In this document: positions 49,365 to 58,631 of the stretch, one piece after another
Layout: every line of letters begins with the position of its first letter
Position numbering within the stretch: position 1 is the stretch's first letter
Source: Metridium senile
Lineage: Eukaryota > Cnidaria > Anthozoa > Actiniaria > Metridiidae
Length of the DNA: 64,000 nucleotides
NCBI GenBank assembly: GCA_949775045.1
Contig: OX459101.1
Span: 15,523,180 to 15,587,179 of the forward strand
Reading direction: 5' to 3'
Made by a program: the position numbers and the translations under genes
Notes under the pieces: model-generated
The model's database searches: none
What the model was told of the DNA's origin: nothing
The model's input: the letters and a program-made list of their open reading frames with translations, nothing else

Positions 49365-50012
49365 CACGTTGGGCTAGAATGGGTCTAAAATGTTTCATCT
49401 AGGTAAAACGTTTTAGTATTTCAATGGAATTTCTTGAAACTTGGTAACGTTGAAGCCTTTGCCAAAACTCAAAACTCTATCGTTTTACTTTTTTGAATTT
49501 CGACATTTTTGGCGGGAAAATGACGTCATCATTTTCGAGAGAAAATCGAAATATTGCTCAATGTAAAAATTAAGGAACGGCGTGAGAGGATTTCAAATAT
49601 GGGGGAATAATTCCATTCCGATATCGGAACCGAAAGATATGATTTTTTGAACATTCATGAATCCGCCATTTTTTCTGCCAAAAACAGTAACAAAATGGCG
49701 GATTTATAAGTATTCAAAAAATCATATCTTTCGGTTCCGATATCGGAATGGAATTGTTCTTCCATATTTGAAATCCTCTCACGCAGCTCTTTCAAATGCG
49801 TTACCTTAATTTTTACATTGAGCAATATTTCGATTTCTCTCGAAAATGATGACGTCATTTTCCCGCCAAAAAAGTCGAAATTCAAAAAAATAAAACGATA
49901 GAGTTTTGAGTTTTGGCAAAGGCTTCGACGTTACCAAGTTTCAAGAAATTCCATTGAAATACTAAAACATTTTACCAGATGAAACATTTTAGACCCATTC
50001 TAGCCCGACGTG
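49365..50012. repeat. 648-bp near-perfect palindrome nested in the MULE-like element
   Basis: cacgttgggctagaatgggt on the left is matched by acccattctagcccgacgtg on the right, and the two ~310-bp arms agree almost throughout (cattccgatatcggaacc, aatgacgtcatcattttcg). The tip is at about 49683. ACT flanks both ends. The minus-strand ORF across it is a by-product. Confidence 0.9.
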
Positions 50013-50221
50013 ACTGCAAAAATCTAAGCTGTACTGAAATTAAAGTACCGAGAGTATCGTTGTTTAACGTCGTGAACAGAATAGGGAACGTCTAGCTTTC
50101 TCCCGGGAGCTTTCTGTGGAGCTGAGAGTATCGTATTAGAGAATGATCCCTTCGTCGTCTTCCTCGCCGATGGTTTCCGCTTTTTTCAAAACCGGTCGGT
50201 AAAATTCCAAAGAAGTCTCGT

Positions 50222-50404
50222 CTATTTGCACTGTTTATCAAGTAGCCTGCGTAGCAATTCTTTGCTCTTTTTTAGTGAAAGTCCTTCGTTTTGAAAGTCC
50301 TCCAGACATTGCTTAATGACTTCCTCTATATCCATTTGAAGAAAGACTAAAAATATTGTTGGATTCAAATCGTCAGTCACAAAGATTATATTTGAACTAC
50401 TCAT
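50222..50404 (-). other. Small ORF in the MULE-like element
   Basis: 60 codons, with a helical, charged segment (MDIEEVIKQCLEDFQNEG) near the end. Possibly a remnant exon of captured or transposon sequence. Not recognised. Confidence 0.25.
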
Positions 50405-50809
50405 GTGCTTGTAAACAAAGAATCACATTCAGACCGGTAAGACTGCGCTTTGTTAATGTAGTTTTTGACATCCGCTGATATGTGCTGTCATCAACTATTG
50501 AATTGACCAATCAGAGGGTATACCAGGAGCTGGTATACTGGAAATCGATCATGAATATAATTACTACAGGCTCTCCTTCCCCGCCTCCCCCTCTCCCCAT
50601 TTCCCCTCTTCCCTTCCCCTCCCCCCTTCCCAACCCCAATGAGCAAATCCCCATTCCCCTTCCCTTCCTATCCCCTCCCCATCCCCCTCCCTCCCAAATC
50701 CCCTTGAGCCTGTTCACAGGCTAATATATATGTGACGATATAAAAATCGAAATAAAAATCTTTATATAAAATAAGACTCATTGTATCTTCTTCTCTGTTG
50801 TTATATTAG

Positions 50810-51177
50810 GCACGGAATGTTCTAACTACACCATGCTTACAGACGCCACACGAAATTCTACGGTTGTGGCCACCTCACTTTTTGTTTGCGATAAAACTAT
50901 TGATACAAAATGGTACCGATTCTCCAGTGCTATCGGGAATATGATGGCGTCTACTTGTGTACCAATCAACCGGTGTAATACCCATGCGTCGGGATGGTTA
51001 TCAGACCAGCATCCTACCGTAGAGCAAGGGATTTTATCAAGAAAAGTCTGTTTTCACTGGAGTTCAAACTGCTGTAGGTGGCAACGAAACATCCGTGTTC
51101 GCAATTGTGGGGAATTTTATATTTATGAGTTAGCACCCGCTCCATATTGTGACCTGCGATATTGTAGTGCAGGCTGA
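50810..51177 (+). CDS. Mosaic protein terminal exon: D8C (uromodulin-type) domain
   Basis: Acceptor tgttatattag at 50809; phase-1 entry, 122 codons ending at TGA 51175-51177. The sequence matches the D8C module of uromodulin, GP2 and OIT3: FVCDKTIDTKWYRF, then GNMMASTC, INRCNTHASGWLSDQHP, a SRKVCFHWSSNCCRW core, VRNCGEFYIYEL and PYCDLRYC. Ten cysteines are present, including the eight expected ones and the CC pair. In known proteins this domain often precedes a ZP domain; here the protein stops right after it, so no ZP polymerisation module or membrane anchor follows. N-glycosylation sites NYT and NST. Confidence 0.9.
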
Positions 51178-51246
51178 ATACGCTATTACCCGGAAAAAAG
51201 TGTACGCCATTTAATTAACGAAACACATCTAATTCAATTAAGAATA

Positions 51247-51550
51247 CAGTCAACCTTGGCGGGGTGTCTTCGTGAAAAAATCATTAGAGCGCCGGATTAA
51301 ATGTTATTGCAAAATATTATACATCATTTTAAAGCACAATAACTATAGAATATGTCTGTGTAATTGTTTTTTTTAGAAATATCTATGTATAAAAAGTTTT
51401 GATTTTTTCAACTCAAAACGACCGTCTGTGTTTGAGCGAATTGATCTACATAACGTTTAATTGTCTTGTTAACTTTTCTGCTTAATGTCAATCAGTACAC
51501 ATGTGTCTCTAAAACTGTGTCACCCCGCGAGACCCCGCGAAGGTTTATTG
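51247..51550. mobile_element. ~300-bp MITE in the 3' region of the mosaic gene
   Basis: tacagtcaaccttggcgggg on the left pairs with accccgcgaaggtttattgta on the right. It contains the only near-consensus poly(A) signal seen close to the stop codon (attaaa at 51296). Confidence 0.55.
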
Positions 51551-51716
51551 TAGCCTTAAGGTTTGTGTTTTCAAAACAAAAATGTCGAGACTACCATGAG
51601 GTATTATGGGTAGTGACCTAAAACAACATGCATTAGATTTAAAAGACGCAGTAAGTAAGGTTGGCGTTTTCAAAACACAAATACTGATAACATAAATAAA
51701 TAACTAACTGGGGAGA

Positions 51717-52176
51717 TGTGGATGAGGTATGATCGTCCGGGGTAGTGCAGTCTTGAGAAAGACTGATGGTGTTGGTGACTGACGTTTCGACAACCTGAGC
51801 GGAAGTCATCTTCAGAGTAAAGAAACGAAAAGACAGTGGTGGTATTTATATGTCTGGTTCAGTTGGTAATGTTGTTGTCAGTGCGTGGGTAGGTGTTAGT
51901 CATTGTATTGGCGGAATGCTTGAAGTCGTTAATGAGTCTATTGTAAGATGCCGGTAGTGTTGCACAACGGTTAAGTGGTTTTTGTTGACATTTAGTGTAC
52001 CAGCTTTCAAGTATGCGGCGTTGGTGCCAATTAGTGCAATGTGTAATAGAGGCGGCAGAATCCCAGTCAATGTTGTGTCCAGTATGTTTGTGATGTTCGG
52101 CAATGTGATTAGTAGGGTCTTTGTTTTTTGTGGCACGTTTGTGTTCAGTTAGTCTAGTCTTCAAATTACGGCCGGT
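51717..52176 (-). mobile_element. 5'-truncated Penelope-like retroelement with 13-bp TSD
   Basis: The insert is flanked by CTAACTGGGGAGA on both sides (51704-51716 and 52177-52189). It holds the end of a Penelope-like ORF and a 3' untranslated part containing ctgaagatgacttccgctca followed by ggttgtcgaaacgtc, a motif pair common at PLE ends. Confidence 0.85.
51859..52176 (-). pseudogene. GIY-YIG endonuclease C-terminus of a Penelope-like element
   Basis: The minus-strand frame reads RLTEHKRATKNKDPTNHIAE, then HKHTGHNIDWDSA and NWHQRRILESWYTKCQQKPL, which are hallmarks of the distal part of PLE GIY-YIG domains (conserved R, H, and ESW). The RT and the GIY/YIG strands themselves are missing due to 5' truncation. 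A stop at 51859 gives the natural C-terminus. Confidence 0.82.
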
Positions 52177-52356
52177 CTAACTGGGGAGACTCGGAATCAC
52201 ACTCACTACCTCTAAGTTGAATATTTTAGCACACAACTCTGCTCACGCATAATAACAACAGGCATGAGATTTAAAAGACGCAGTAACTGATCGATAATTC
52301 AAAGATAATACAGGTTAGTGTATTTAAATAGTGTATTTATTATACTAACGCAACAC

Positions 52357-52687
52357 AGCTGTCAAACGACCACGCATGCGCGAAAAAAAAACAAGCAAAA
52401 AGATCCAGCACACAAATCTGACATCCGTACGGACTCAATAAATACTATGGAGTAGACGACTTTCATCGCTTTTTTCTCAAAATGTAAGTGTAAATCAATA
52501 TAAATCAATTAGCTTCACATGCAATATAACAAAGGTTATGTACACGAAAATTCAAGGTTATATATTCAGGGAATTTCTTATAAATCGACTTCATACACTG
52601 TAGTCCGAAATTCCTAATGTTTACAATGGAAATTTACCGCTGTAAAAATTTTGCCACGCATGCGTATTCGTTTGACCGCTGTGTTTA
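52357..52687. mobile_element. ~330-bp MITE with cacag-type TIRs
   Basis: cacagctgtcaaacga and a cacgcatgcg block on the left pair with cacgcatgcg and tcgtttgaccgctgtg on the right (about 24 of 27 match). The gtcaaacga after CAG recalls hAT ends, but no clear 8-bp TSD is seen. Confidence 0.55.
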
Positions 52688-52880
52688 CCATTGTAAAATT
52701 CATGAATAATTAATGAGGGTACAAGCCAATCCTTGTTCAGTATTCAGATCACATGCATACTATTGTAAATCCCAATAAAGATCGAGTAGCTAAAAGCACG
52801 GGGAGGGTTTGAAAAGACGGCAGGGAATAGCTGGGGTTGATGAATGAATTACACCATTGTTATACTAATGAGCATACATT

Positions 52881-52985
52881 CACTAGTGGATGTATCATGA
52901 AATACAACCACTAGTGGATGTATCATGAAATACAACCACTAGTGGATGTATCATAAAAATACAACCACTTAAACTAAATACAACC
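52881..52985. repeat. ~31-bp tandem repeat, 3 copies
   Basis: cactagtggatgtatcatga then aatacaac, three times. Confidence 0.9.
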
Positions 52986-53222
52986 AAAACATGTAACGTA
53001 AACAACGCAAGAAAATAGTTTATTTATCACCAAACATTATTGTATAGCTTACTTCTACTTCATCCAAAAGTTTACAGTGCAGCTATTGAACACTGGCATT
53101 ACAATATTGCTACTATTATCTTACGAAACAGCAGAAACCTATGCAAATACCAACGGCACAAATATAAGTATATTCCGGCATTGAAAAAGTTAACCTTATA
53201 ATGTTTAAATAATTTTACGAAC

Positions 53223-53617
53223 CTTTGATCACCTCTTGCGAATGGGTCGTGTCCACTTTTATCACTGAGATACCTTTTAATGCCACAAGCTAATAAATAT
53301 AACGTTTTGGGAGGATATCTTTCGCCGCGACGATTAGAAACTTCTTCTATGAACCGACTCAGCCACCAGTTCAATGTTTCGGCATTCATGTCTTCCAAAG
53401 GAGTGCTCAACGGTTGCACTTTCTCAAACTCTAAGCGTATAGAGCTTGAATGCAGTTGTTTTGGTAATTTATCTTGACGCTTGAATTGCCACTCATGGAA
53501 TAGCTTCACAGCCCACTTAGTGTTATTTTCAGTGTTTTTAGGAACTGTACTTTCTATAAGAATTCGCTCCCCTTCGGCAGTTTTGGGCTCGCGAAATCGG
53601 GTTCTAGTTGTTTCCAT
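53223..53617 (-). CDS. Crypton-related DUF3504-type protein, first exon
   Basis: About 131 codons from an ATG at 53617 to a possible donor CAAAG|gttcgt. The sequence PKNTENNTKWAVKLFHEW, then LSRFIEEVSNRRGERYPPKT and LYLLACGIKRYL matches the N-terminal SAM-like part of the domain found in ZMYM2-4, QRICH1 and KIAA1958-type proteins, which derive from Crypton tyrosine recombinases. No catalytic R/H/R/Y part is found downstream in this window, so it is either a partial copy or a gene whose next exons are missing. No stops in the exon. It would bind DNA or chromatin partners if expressed. Confidence 0.68.
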
Positions 53618-53764
53618 GTTCGTTGCTCAAGTCAGAATGAATTTTAATTACCATAATAAATTCTCAGAGGAATAAACTCTCATTAATAAAAGATTCCCGA
53701 TTGATTGTAATTATCTGAGTTGACTATTCCCTTGAGTTCATTAATTATTCATTAATTTAACAAG

Positions 53765-53875
53765 CCGTTTACAACATTCGCGTCCGTGTTGCATGGGCAT
53801 TACAATGTCTCGCCTTCGGCTCGACATTGTAAAAGCCCATACAACACGGCCGCTCATGTTGTAAACATTACTTAC
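53765..53875. repeat. ~105-bp hairpin
   Basis: gtttacaacat, ccgtgttgcatgggc and ttacaatgtc pair with gacattgtaa, gcccatacaacacgg and atgttgtaaac. The loop is ctcgccttcggctc. Lies ~150 bp upstream of the DUF3504-type start codon. Confidence 0.8.
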
Positions 53876-54307
53876 AAAATGTCTTCCTAATAAATATTCA
53901 TTGTCATAACAATGCAAGTCTCTGATGACCAGGTCAGGGTTTATTACGTCCTATAAGTGAATCTTTCACTTCTCCCAGTTTGTTTAACAGTTTTGTTTGG
54001 TTTCAGTTGAAATAAATTTTGAGTTTGAGTATTTAGAATATACAAACCTTGTAAATACACTAATTAGCGACGGTCCTTGTTCATAGACCGAAATATCTAA
54101 TAATAATATTTTATTAAAAATAGTTAAAGATTTGCAAACCCTTTCAGGTTTGAAAATTATGATTTTACACAAAATGATAAAATAATTATCTATGTATATA
54201 TATGATAAGAAGTACCAAAACTATAAGTGCTAAAACTAGTATTTTATAAAATTTATAATTAGTATAGGAAATCGTTCGATCTTGAGTACAATTCGTAGTT
54301 TAGGTAC

Positions 54308-54392
54308 GAGTGATGTTTTGAAAGGTTTCGAAATTGACGAGCCTTTTAGGCGAGTCCAATTTGATAACTTTCAAAACATCACGAGTGTCTAT
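54308..54392. repeat. ~85-bp hairpin
   Basis: cgagtgatgttttgaaag pairs with ctttcaaaacatcacgag; loop gacgagccttttaggcgag. No gene between 53.9 and 54.5 kb. Confidence 0.8.
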
Positions 54393-54984
54393 TAATTACA
54401 TCTATCGTTAGATTTTTTATTATTAATAATATTCTGAAAAACTAATTGGTACTCTGCAGAGTACAATTTATCATTTAATTGTACTCTTCTCGTCCAATCA
54501 GAGTCGAGTAATTTTGTACAGTTCCCATGAACTAACTGCACATAAAACGACTGCTTATGGCTTTAAGTTATGTATATCAAAGACGTATAAGAAATCTGAA
54601 TGATTTATTATAATCATTAAAAAAAAAACACTTTTTAGCGTCTTAATATATTTAGACTGCTTTTAGCTTTTAGATATGTATATCAAAGACGTACAAGAAA
54701 TCTGAACGATTTATTATAATCATTAAAAAACCACTTTTTAAGCGTCTAAATATATTTAGACTGCTTTTAGCTTTTAGATATGTATAAATGTACAAGAAAT
54801 CTAAACGATTTATTATAATCATTAAAAAAACACTTTTTAAGCGTCTAAATATATTTAGACTGCTTTTAGCTTTTAGATATGTATAAACGTACAAGAAATC
54901 TAAACGATTTATTATAATCATTAAAAAAACACTTTTTAAGCGTCTAAATATATTTAGACTGCTTTTAGCTTTTAGATATGTGTA

Positions 54985-55469
54985 CACCTATTTCAATAAA
55001 CGTTGTCCATCTGGAATGGTTGATCTGAGACCGATAGGAATTGTGGGAGTTCATTAAATTTCAAATAAATTGTTTTAGGCTACGTTTACACGGGACCGGA
55101 CGAATTTTTGACCGGTCAAAAAAACATCCGCTTACGGGTTCCGTTCACACGGGACCGCGCTAAACGTGAAATAATTTGGACGCCTAACCGATCAAATATT
55201 CGTCTGAACAGGACGAAAATATTGTTCGGTTCAGTGTGAACAGCATGTCCAGGACGATTTTTTGACCGGTCAAAAATTCGCCCGGTCCCGTGTAAACCTA
55301 GCCTTAATCACATTAGAATGGTGCTGAATTACAGATAACAGTATTTCAGAAGTAAACATTAATATTCAAGCGTGATTATAATAGTGTATTTGCAGTTTAA
55401 CGAGCTCCCACAATTCCTATCGGTCTCAGAACAACCATTCCAGATGGACAACGTTAATTGAAATAGGTG
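54985..55469. mobile_element. ~485-bp MITE with ~66-bp TIRs, TA flanks
   Basis: cacctatttcaataaacgtt at the left and its inverted copy (ending attgaaataggtg) at the right, continued by gtccatctggaatggttg. TA on both sides. It interrupts a unit of the tandem repeat and itself contains a second MITE. Confidence 0.8.
55078..55303. mobile_element. 226-bp Harbinger-like MITE with TTA TSD
   Basis: ggctacgtttacacgggacc and its inverted partner (ggtcccgtgtaaacctagcc), flanked by TTA at 55075 and 55304. The inner gaccggtcaaaaa blocks are also inverted. Confidence 0.85.
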
Positions 55470-55538
55470 TATACGTATAAGAAATAAGAATGGTTTATTA
55501 TTATAATCATTAAAAAAAAAACACTTTTTAGCGTCTCA

Positions 55539-55715
55539 GGCTACGTTTACACGGTACCGGTCGATTCTTCAGCCGGCCCACTGACAGAACTTACAATTGC
55601 CCAGTTCTGATGGTCTCGTCTAAACAGAACGAAAATATTGTTCGATTCCGTGTGAACAGCATGTCCATGCAGGTCGATCTTTTGATCGGTCAAAATTCGT
55701 CCTGTACCGTGTAAA
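55539..55715. mobile_element. Second, decayed copy of the Harbinger-like MITE
   Basis: ggctacgtttacacggtacc start, gaacagcatgtcc centre and a truncated right end (gtaccgtgtaaat). Inserted in another unit of the tandem repeat. Confidence 0.7.
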
Positions 55716-56021
55716 TCAATTTAGATTGCTTTTAGCTTTTAGTTATGTATATACGTATAAGAATGATTTATTATTATCATTAAAAGCAATAAACACTTGT
55801 TTAACGTCTCAATGTATTTAGCCCTATAATAATTAATAATATATAATAATAAGTACTTAGACCGCATATAAAAATCTCTATGCGTTTACACTGAAATTGT
55901 AAACAAGATGGATTGATATACAAGAGCAGAGAGGAACGGATCATGGAGGAGGGAGAAATTGTCGAAAAAATTGGCGCGCGGTCACAACTTTTAGCGATTT
56001 TTGAAAGACCACCAAAAACCT

Positions 56022-56096
56022 AGCCTCCTATGCAGCCGCTCCTTTGTATCGTCACGCAATACGAGTCTGACATAAAGGAGCGGCTGCATAGGAGGC
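56022..56096. mobile_element. 75-bp hairpin MITE with ~12-bp direct repeats
   Basis: gcctcctatgcagccgctcc pairs with ggagcggctgcataggaggc. ACCAAAAACCTA lies immediately before and after. The upstream 100 bp are unremarkable. Confidence 0.78.
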
Positions 56097-56099
56097 TAC

Positions 56100-56575
56100 C
56101 AAAAACCTAGCTACAACAAATATGACGAATTCAGTTGTTGCAAGTTGATCCGTGTAGCACGCTCGCCGTCAATTTTCTGCACAACATAAGCTTGTCAACA
56201 ACTTGAAAAGCCCCTCTTTTCTCGCGCCTTTTAAGCCATTCCCTTGTCCACACAGCTCTGGCTTTCTTCTTTGGTCGCTCTTCGTTATTACCTTCAAAAC
56301 TATCGGCCAATAACAGCATCAAAACAAAGTTTGCATTGAGACAAATAGCCCACTGCTCGACCGCCATCTTTGTTTACAAATGTGGCCGCGCGGAGACTAT
56401 TGCCATCACGACGTTGCGCTAGAAGTTGACCCGTGTTTTTTAATACCCTGTTGTCAGCAAATGTTGCGTCAAAAGTTGTCTCGTTTGACATGCTTTAATT
56501 TACGCCTGAACAATTTACCGCACAACATTGTTGCGCGGAAAGTTGTGGTTGCGAGTTGTCCCGTGTAACATCACC
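56100..56575 (-). pseudogene. PIF/Harbinger transposase N-terminus in a deletion derivative
   Basis: The minus-strand ORF at 56131-56367 includes KKKARAVWTREWLKRREKRG followed by AFQVVDKL, a typical start of Harbinger DDE transposases. It then runs into terminal-repeat-like sequence, so the catalytic core is deleted. The outer end at 56575 (ggtgatgttacacgggacaa, minus strand) and several gttgtc/cgtgt subterminal repeats are present. Non-autonomous. Confidence 0.7.
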
Positions 56576-56881
56576 TTAAAGAGTTAGATTTAAGAGAGAT
56601 ACCAAGTATAACTATGAAGCGGGAAAAGCTAAGTGATAGAAAATGTAGGAGGAGTGCAAGAACAAGAGATTAATTAATTGAAAGCAAATGTTCAAATGAC
56701 CCAACAAATGTTCGTTAATTGATACGCGCGCGAACTTTGAGCTCTCCAAAGAAGCCAGCCATCTCAAACCGCTTTTATTAACTTTTTGAATCTGAACTTT
56801 TGAACAGGTATTAGACTTGTATGGAGTTTTGAGCCGCTTGATAAGTTTACTTTCAACATTGATAATATATATTCATTTACG

Positions 56882-57089
56882 GTGAGGATACTCGAACCGT
56901 GAACACTTGACTTTTTTCATGTTATTATTTTCTGAACCTTCTACTGCTTCAAAACCTCTAAAAATGAAGCAGTGAGTTCAAATACATTAAGTGTTTATAA
57001 TAAATCTTATTTCTAATCTATTCGCTCATATGATGTGGGTCAAAAAGTAACAACAAAACTCAAAGTGTTCACGGTTCGAGTGTTCTCAC
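56882..57089. mobile_element. 208-bp MITE (family G), copy 1
   Basis: gtgaggatactcgaaccgtg and gttcgagtgttctcac ends are inverted. Copy 2 is at 58232. It borders the 260-aa ORF on its 3' side. Confidence 0.8.
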
Positions 57090-57114
57090 TCTAATATATG
57101 TGTTCTCATCATCA

Positions 57115-57897
57115 TTAGCGATAGCGAGAGTGTTGCGGTATGTTCGTGATATTAGGACACGATCTAACCAGTGATAATTTACCAGCATAATGTCTTACTT
57201 GCTTTAAGTGAACCGGTTCGCTATAAAACATACGTCCCGTAACAAACTGGCGTACACAATCTCCCCTATATACGTTGCTCATTTGTCTCTCACCAAAAAC
57301 AACTTGTTTTCCATAATTTGCTGCAAGCCTTCTGTTGGTCGCTCTTACGGCACTCTTTGTGACGCGTTGTTCGTTGTGAGCGCTTCTGTTAGCGCTATGA
57401 AACAATCTCTCTCTATTCCACAGTTTAGGAAAAGTAAGATCTGCATTCTCAAACCTGTTTAAGTGGGTTTGAATTCTGTTGGCGCCGTAATCGCGTAAAT
57501 CGTCAATTAATCTATTGGCCAGTTTCTTGGCATCGTCCATTTTAGTGAGATCGATAAGTTTATTTTCTTGGATTTCTTGTTTGTTTTGTTTGTGTCTCGT
57601 TGCCTTAGCCGCGCTAAACACATGCGCTTTGGAGAACCCATCTTTGAATTTCGCCGTCGTTGTAGAATTGTACCGAGTTGGTTTATTGATTGAAGGTCCA
57701 GCTTTAGGTTTTCTGCTGCCTCTGACACCATCATGATTATCAACTTGTTCAAAAACTGACCTCACTTCTAGCTTCTCTTTGCTTTCTTCTTCTTGAGTTA
57801 AATGCAAAGACGCACAAAAGTCTTGGATTTTTGCTTCTTCGGATAGCCTCCCGCCTTCTGCAATCTTCGGGAGCATGTTTGTCCTTGTGTAAGTCAT
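57115..57897 (-). CDS. Intact 260-aa basic protein, unrecognised
   Basis: A complete single-exon ORF from an ATG at 57897 to a stop at 57115. The first third is mixed and contains an acidic helical stretch (LTQEEESKEKLEVRSVFEQV); the rest is basic, with KATRHKQNKQE, a helical ANRLIDDLRDYGANR segment, then RFENADLTFPKLWNRERLFH and AVRATNRRLAANYGKQVVFG. No signal peptide, membrane segment or Cys cluster (5 Cys scattered). No transposase motif. Composition and lack of stops support a real gene, perhaps a nucleic-acid-binding or cytoskeletal protein, but I do not recognise it. Two same-oriented copies of MITE family G flank it at 56882 and 58232, so it could have been carried or bracketed by them. 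Confidence 0.6.
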   Translation of the reverse strand: MTYTRTNMLPKIAEGGRLSEEAKIQDFCASLHLTQEEESKEKLEVRSVFEQVDNHDGVRGSRKPKAGPSINKPTRYNSTTTAKFKDGFSKAHVFSAAKATRHKQNKQEIQENKLIDLTKMDDAKKLANRLIDDLRDYGANRIQTHLNRFENADLTFPKLWNRERLFHSANRSAHNEQRVTKSAVRATNRRLAANYGKQVVFGERQMSNVYRGDCVRQFVTGRMFYSEPVHLKQVRHYAGKLSLVRSCPNITNIPQHSRYR

Positions 57898-58231
57898 TCC
57901 ACAGCAAGATTGAAGATGGTGTTTTCAGCTTTCAGCGTTTAGCAAACACTTGATCTAATTACTAGTCACATCAATTAAAGTGTTTTAATTGAATAGTCAC
58001 AAAGTGGTGTTAACTTTGACGTGGATTCACAGCTGCTTGTCGTAGTTGTGCTTATAATAATTAACCTCAATTAGTTTTGGTCATTAGTAAATAATGAATC
58101 TCAAGGGACCACTAAAATAATCTCTAGATCTATTATTTAACTATTATGAATGGCGTCATTGAAAAGTTGTTTGATTATAAGTTTGTTGTTGTTCTTGCTT
58201 CAAATTCGTATGTGAACTGTGCAACTTTAAA

Positions 58232-58410
58232 GTGAGGATACTCGAACCGTGAACACTTGACTTTTTTCATGCTATTATTATATTTTCTGAACCTTCTACT
58301 GCTTCAAAACCTCTAAACACGAAGCTGTGAGCTCAAATACACTATGTGTTCATAATAAATCTTATTTCTAATCTATTTGTCAAGAGATGGTGTTCGCGGT
58401 TCGAGTGGCA
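58232..58410. mobile_element. MITE family G, copy 2
   Basis: Same orientation as copy 1 (gtgaggatactcgaaccgtg start; cttctactgcttcaaaacct centre). Its right end (gttcgcggttcgagtg) has decayed. Confidence 0.75.
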
Positions 58411-58631
58411 TTTGCATTGAAAATTTACCAAGGAATCAAAAGCTACGTCTGTCAATAACCATTGATTTACTTCTAGTACAATCAATGTTAGTAAGGTTGT
58501 CCACGTAAAGTAGAGATTAACACTACAACAAGTGACACGTGATTCTTTGTTTATTCGTTTTCAGTAGTTGAAATTTCGCTTTTTAACTGTATAATGAGCA
58601 ACAGTGAACATGGAATAAGAATTATGAAATA

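Larger units (their letters stand above)
48878..50723. mobile_element. 1.85-kb MULE-like MITE with 9-bp TSD and G-rich TIRs
   Basis: tagcctgtgaacaggctcaa at 48878 is the inverted copy of the end at 50723. Similarity runs about 150-190 bp through a polypurine block (gggaaggagggggaggggat) to ttcatgatcgatttc. ATATATATG flanks both ends (48869-48877 and 50724-50732), a 9-bp duplication typical of Mutator-like elements. Inside is a 648-bp palindrome. No transposase seen. It ends 86 bp before the last exon of the mosaic gene. Confidence 0.85.
54545..55850. repeat. ~105-bp tandem repeats, ~6 units, interrupted by MITEs
   Basis: Units contain agactgcttttagctttta, gatatgtat, gatttattataatcatta and cactttttaagcgtctaaat. 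Four to five lie before 54983; two more follow at about 55472-55538 and 55728-55830. The minus-strand ORF with a repeated YTYLKAKSSLNIF motif is an artefact of the repeat. Confidence 0.85.

Noticed and set aside
49655..49885. 76-aa minus-strand ORF
   Set aside because: Spans the tip of the 648-bp palindrome, so it is a by-product of inverted repeats.
54670..54987. 105-aa ORF with a repeated YTYLKAKSSLNIF motif
   Set aside because: Tandem DNA repeat whose unit length happens to be near a multiple of three; no supporting signals.
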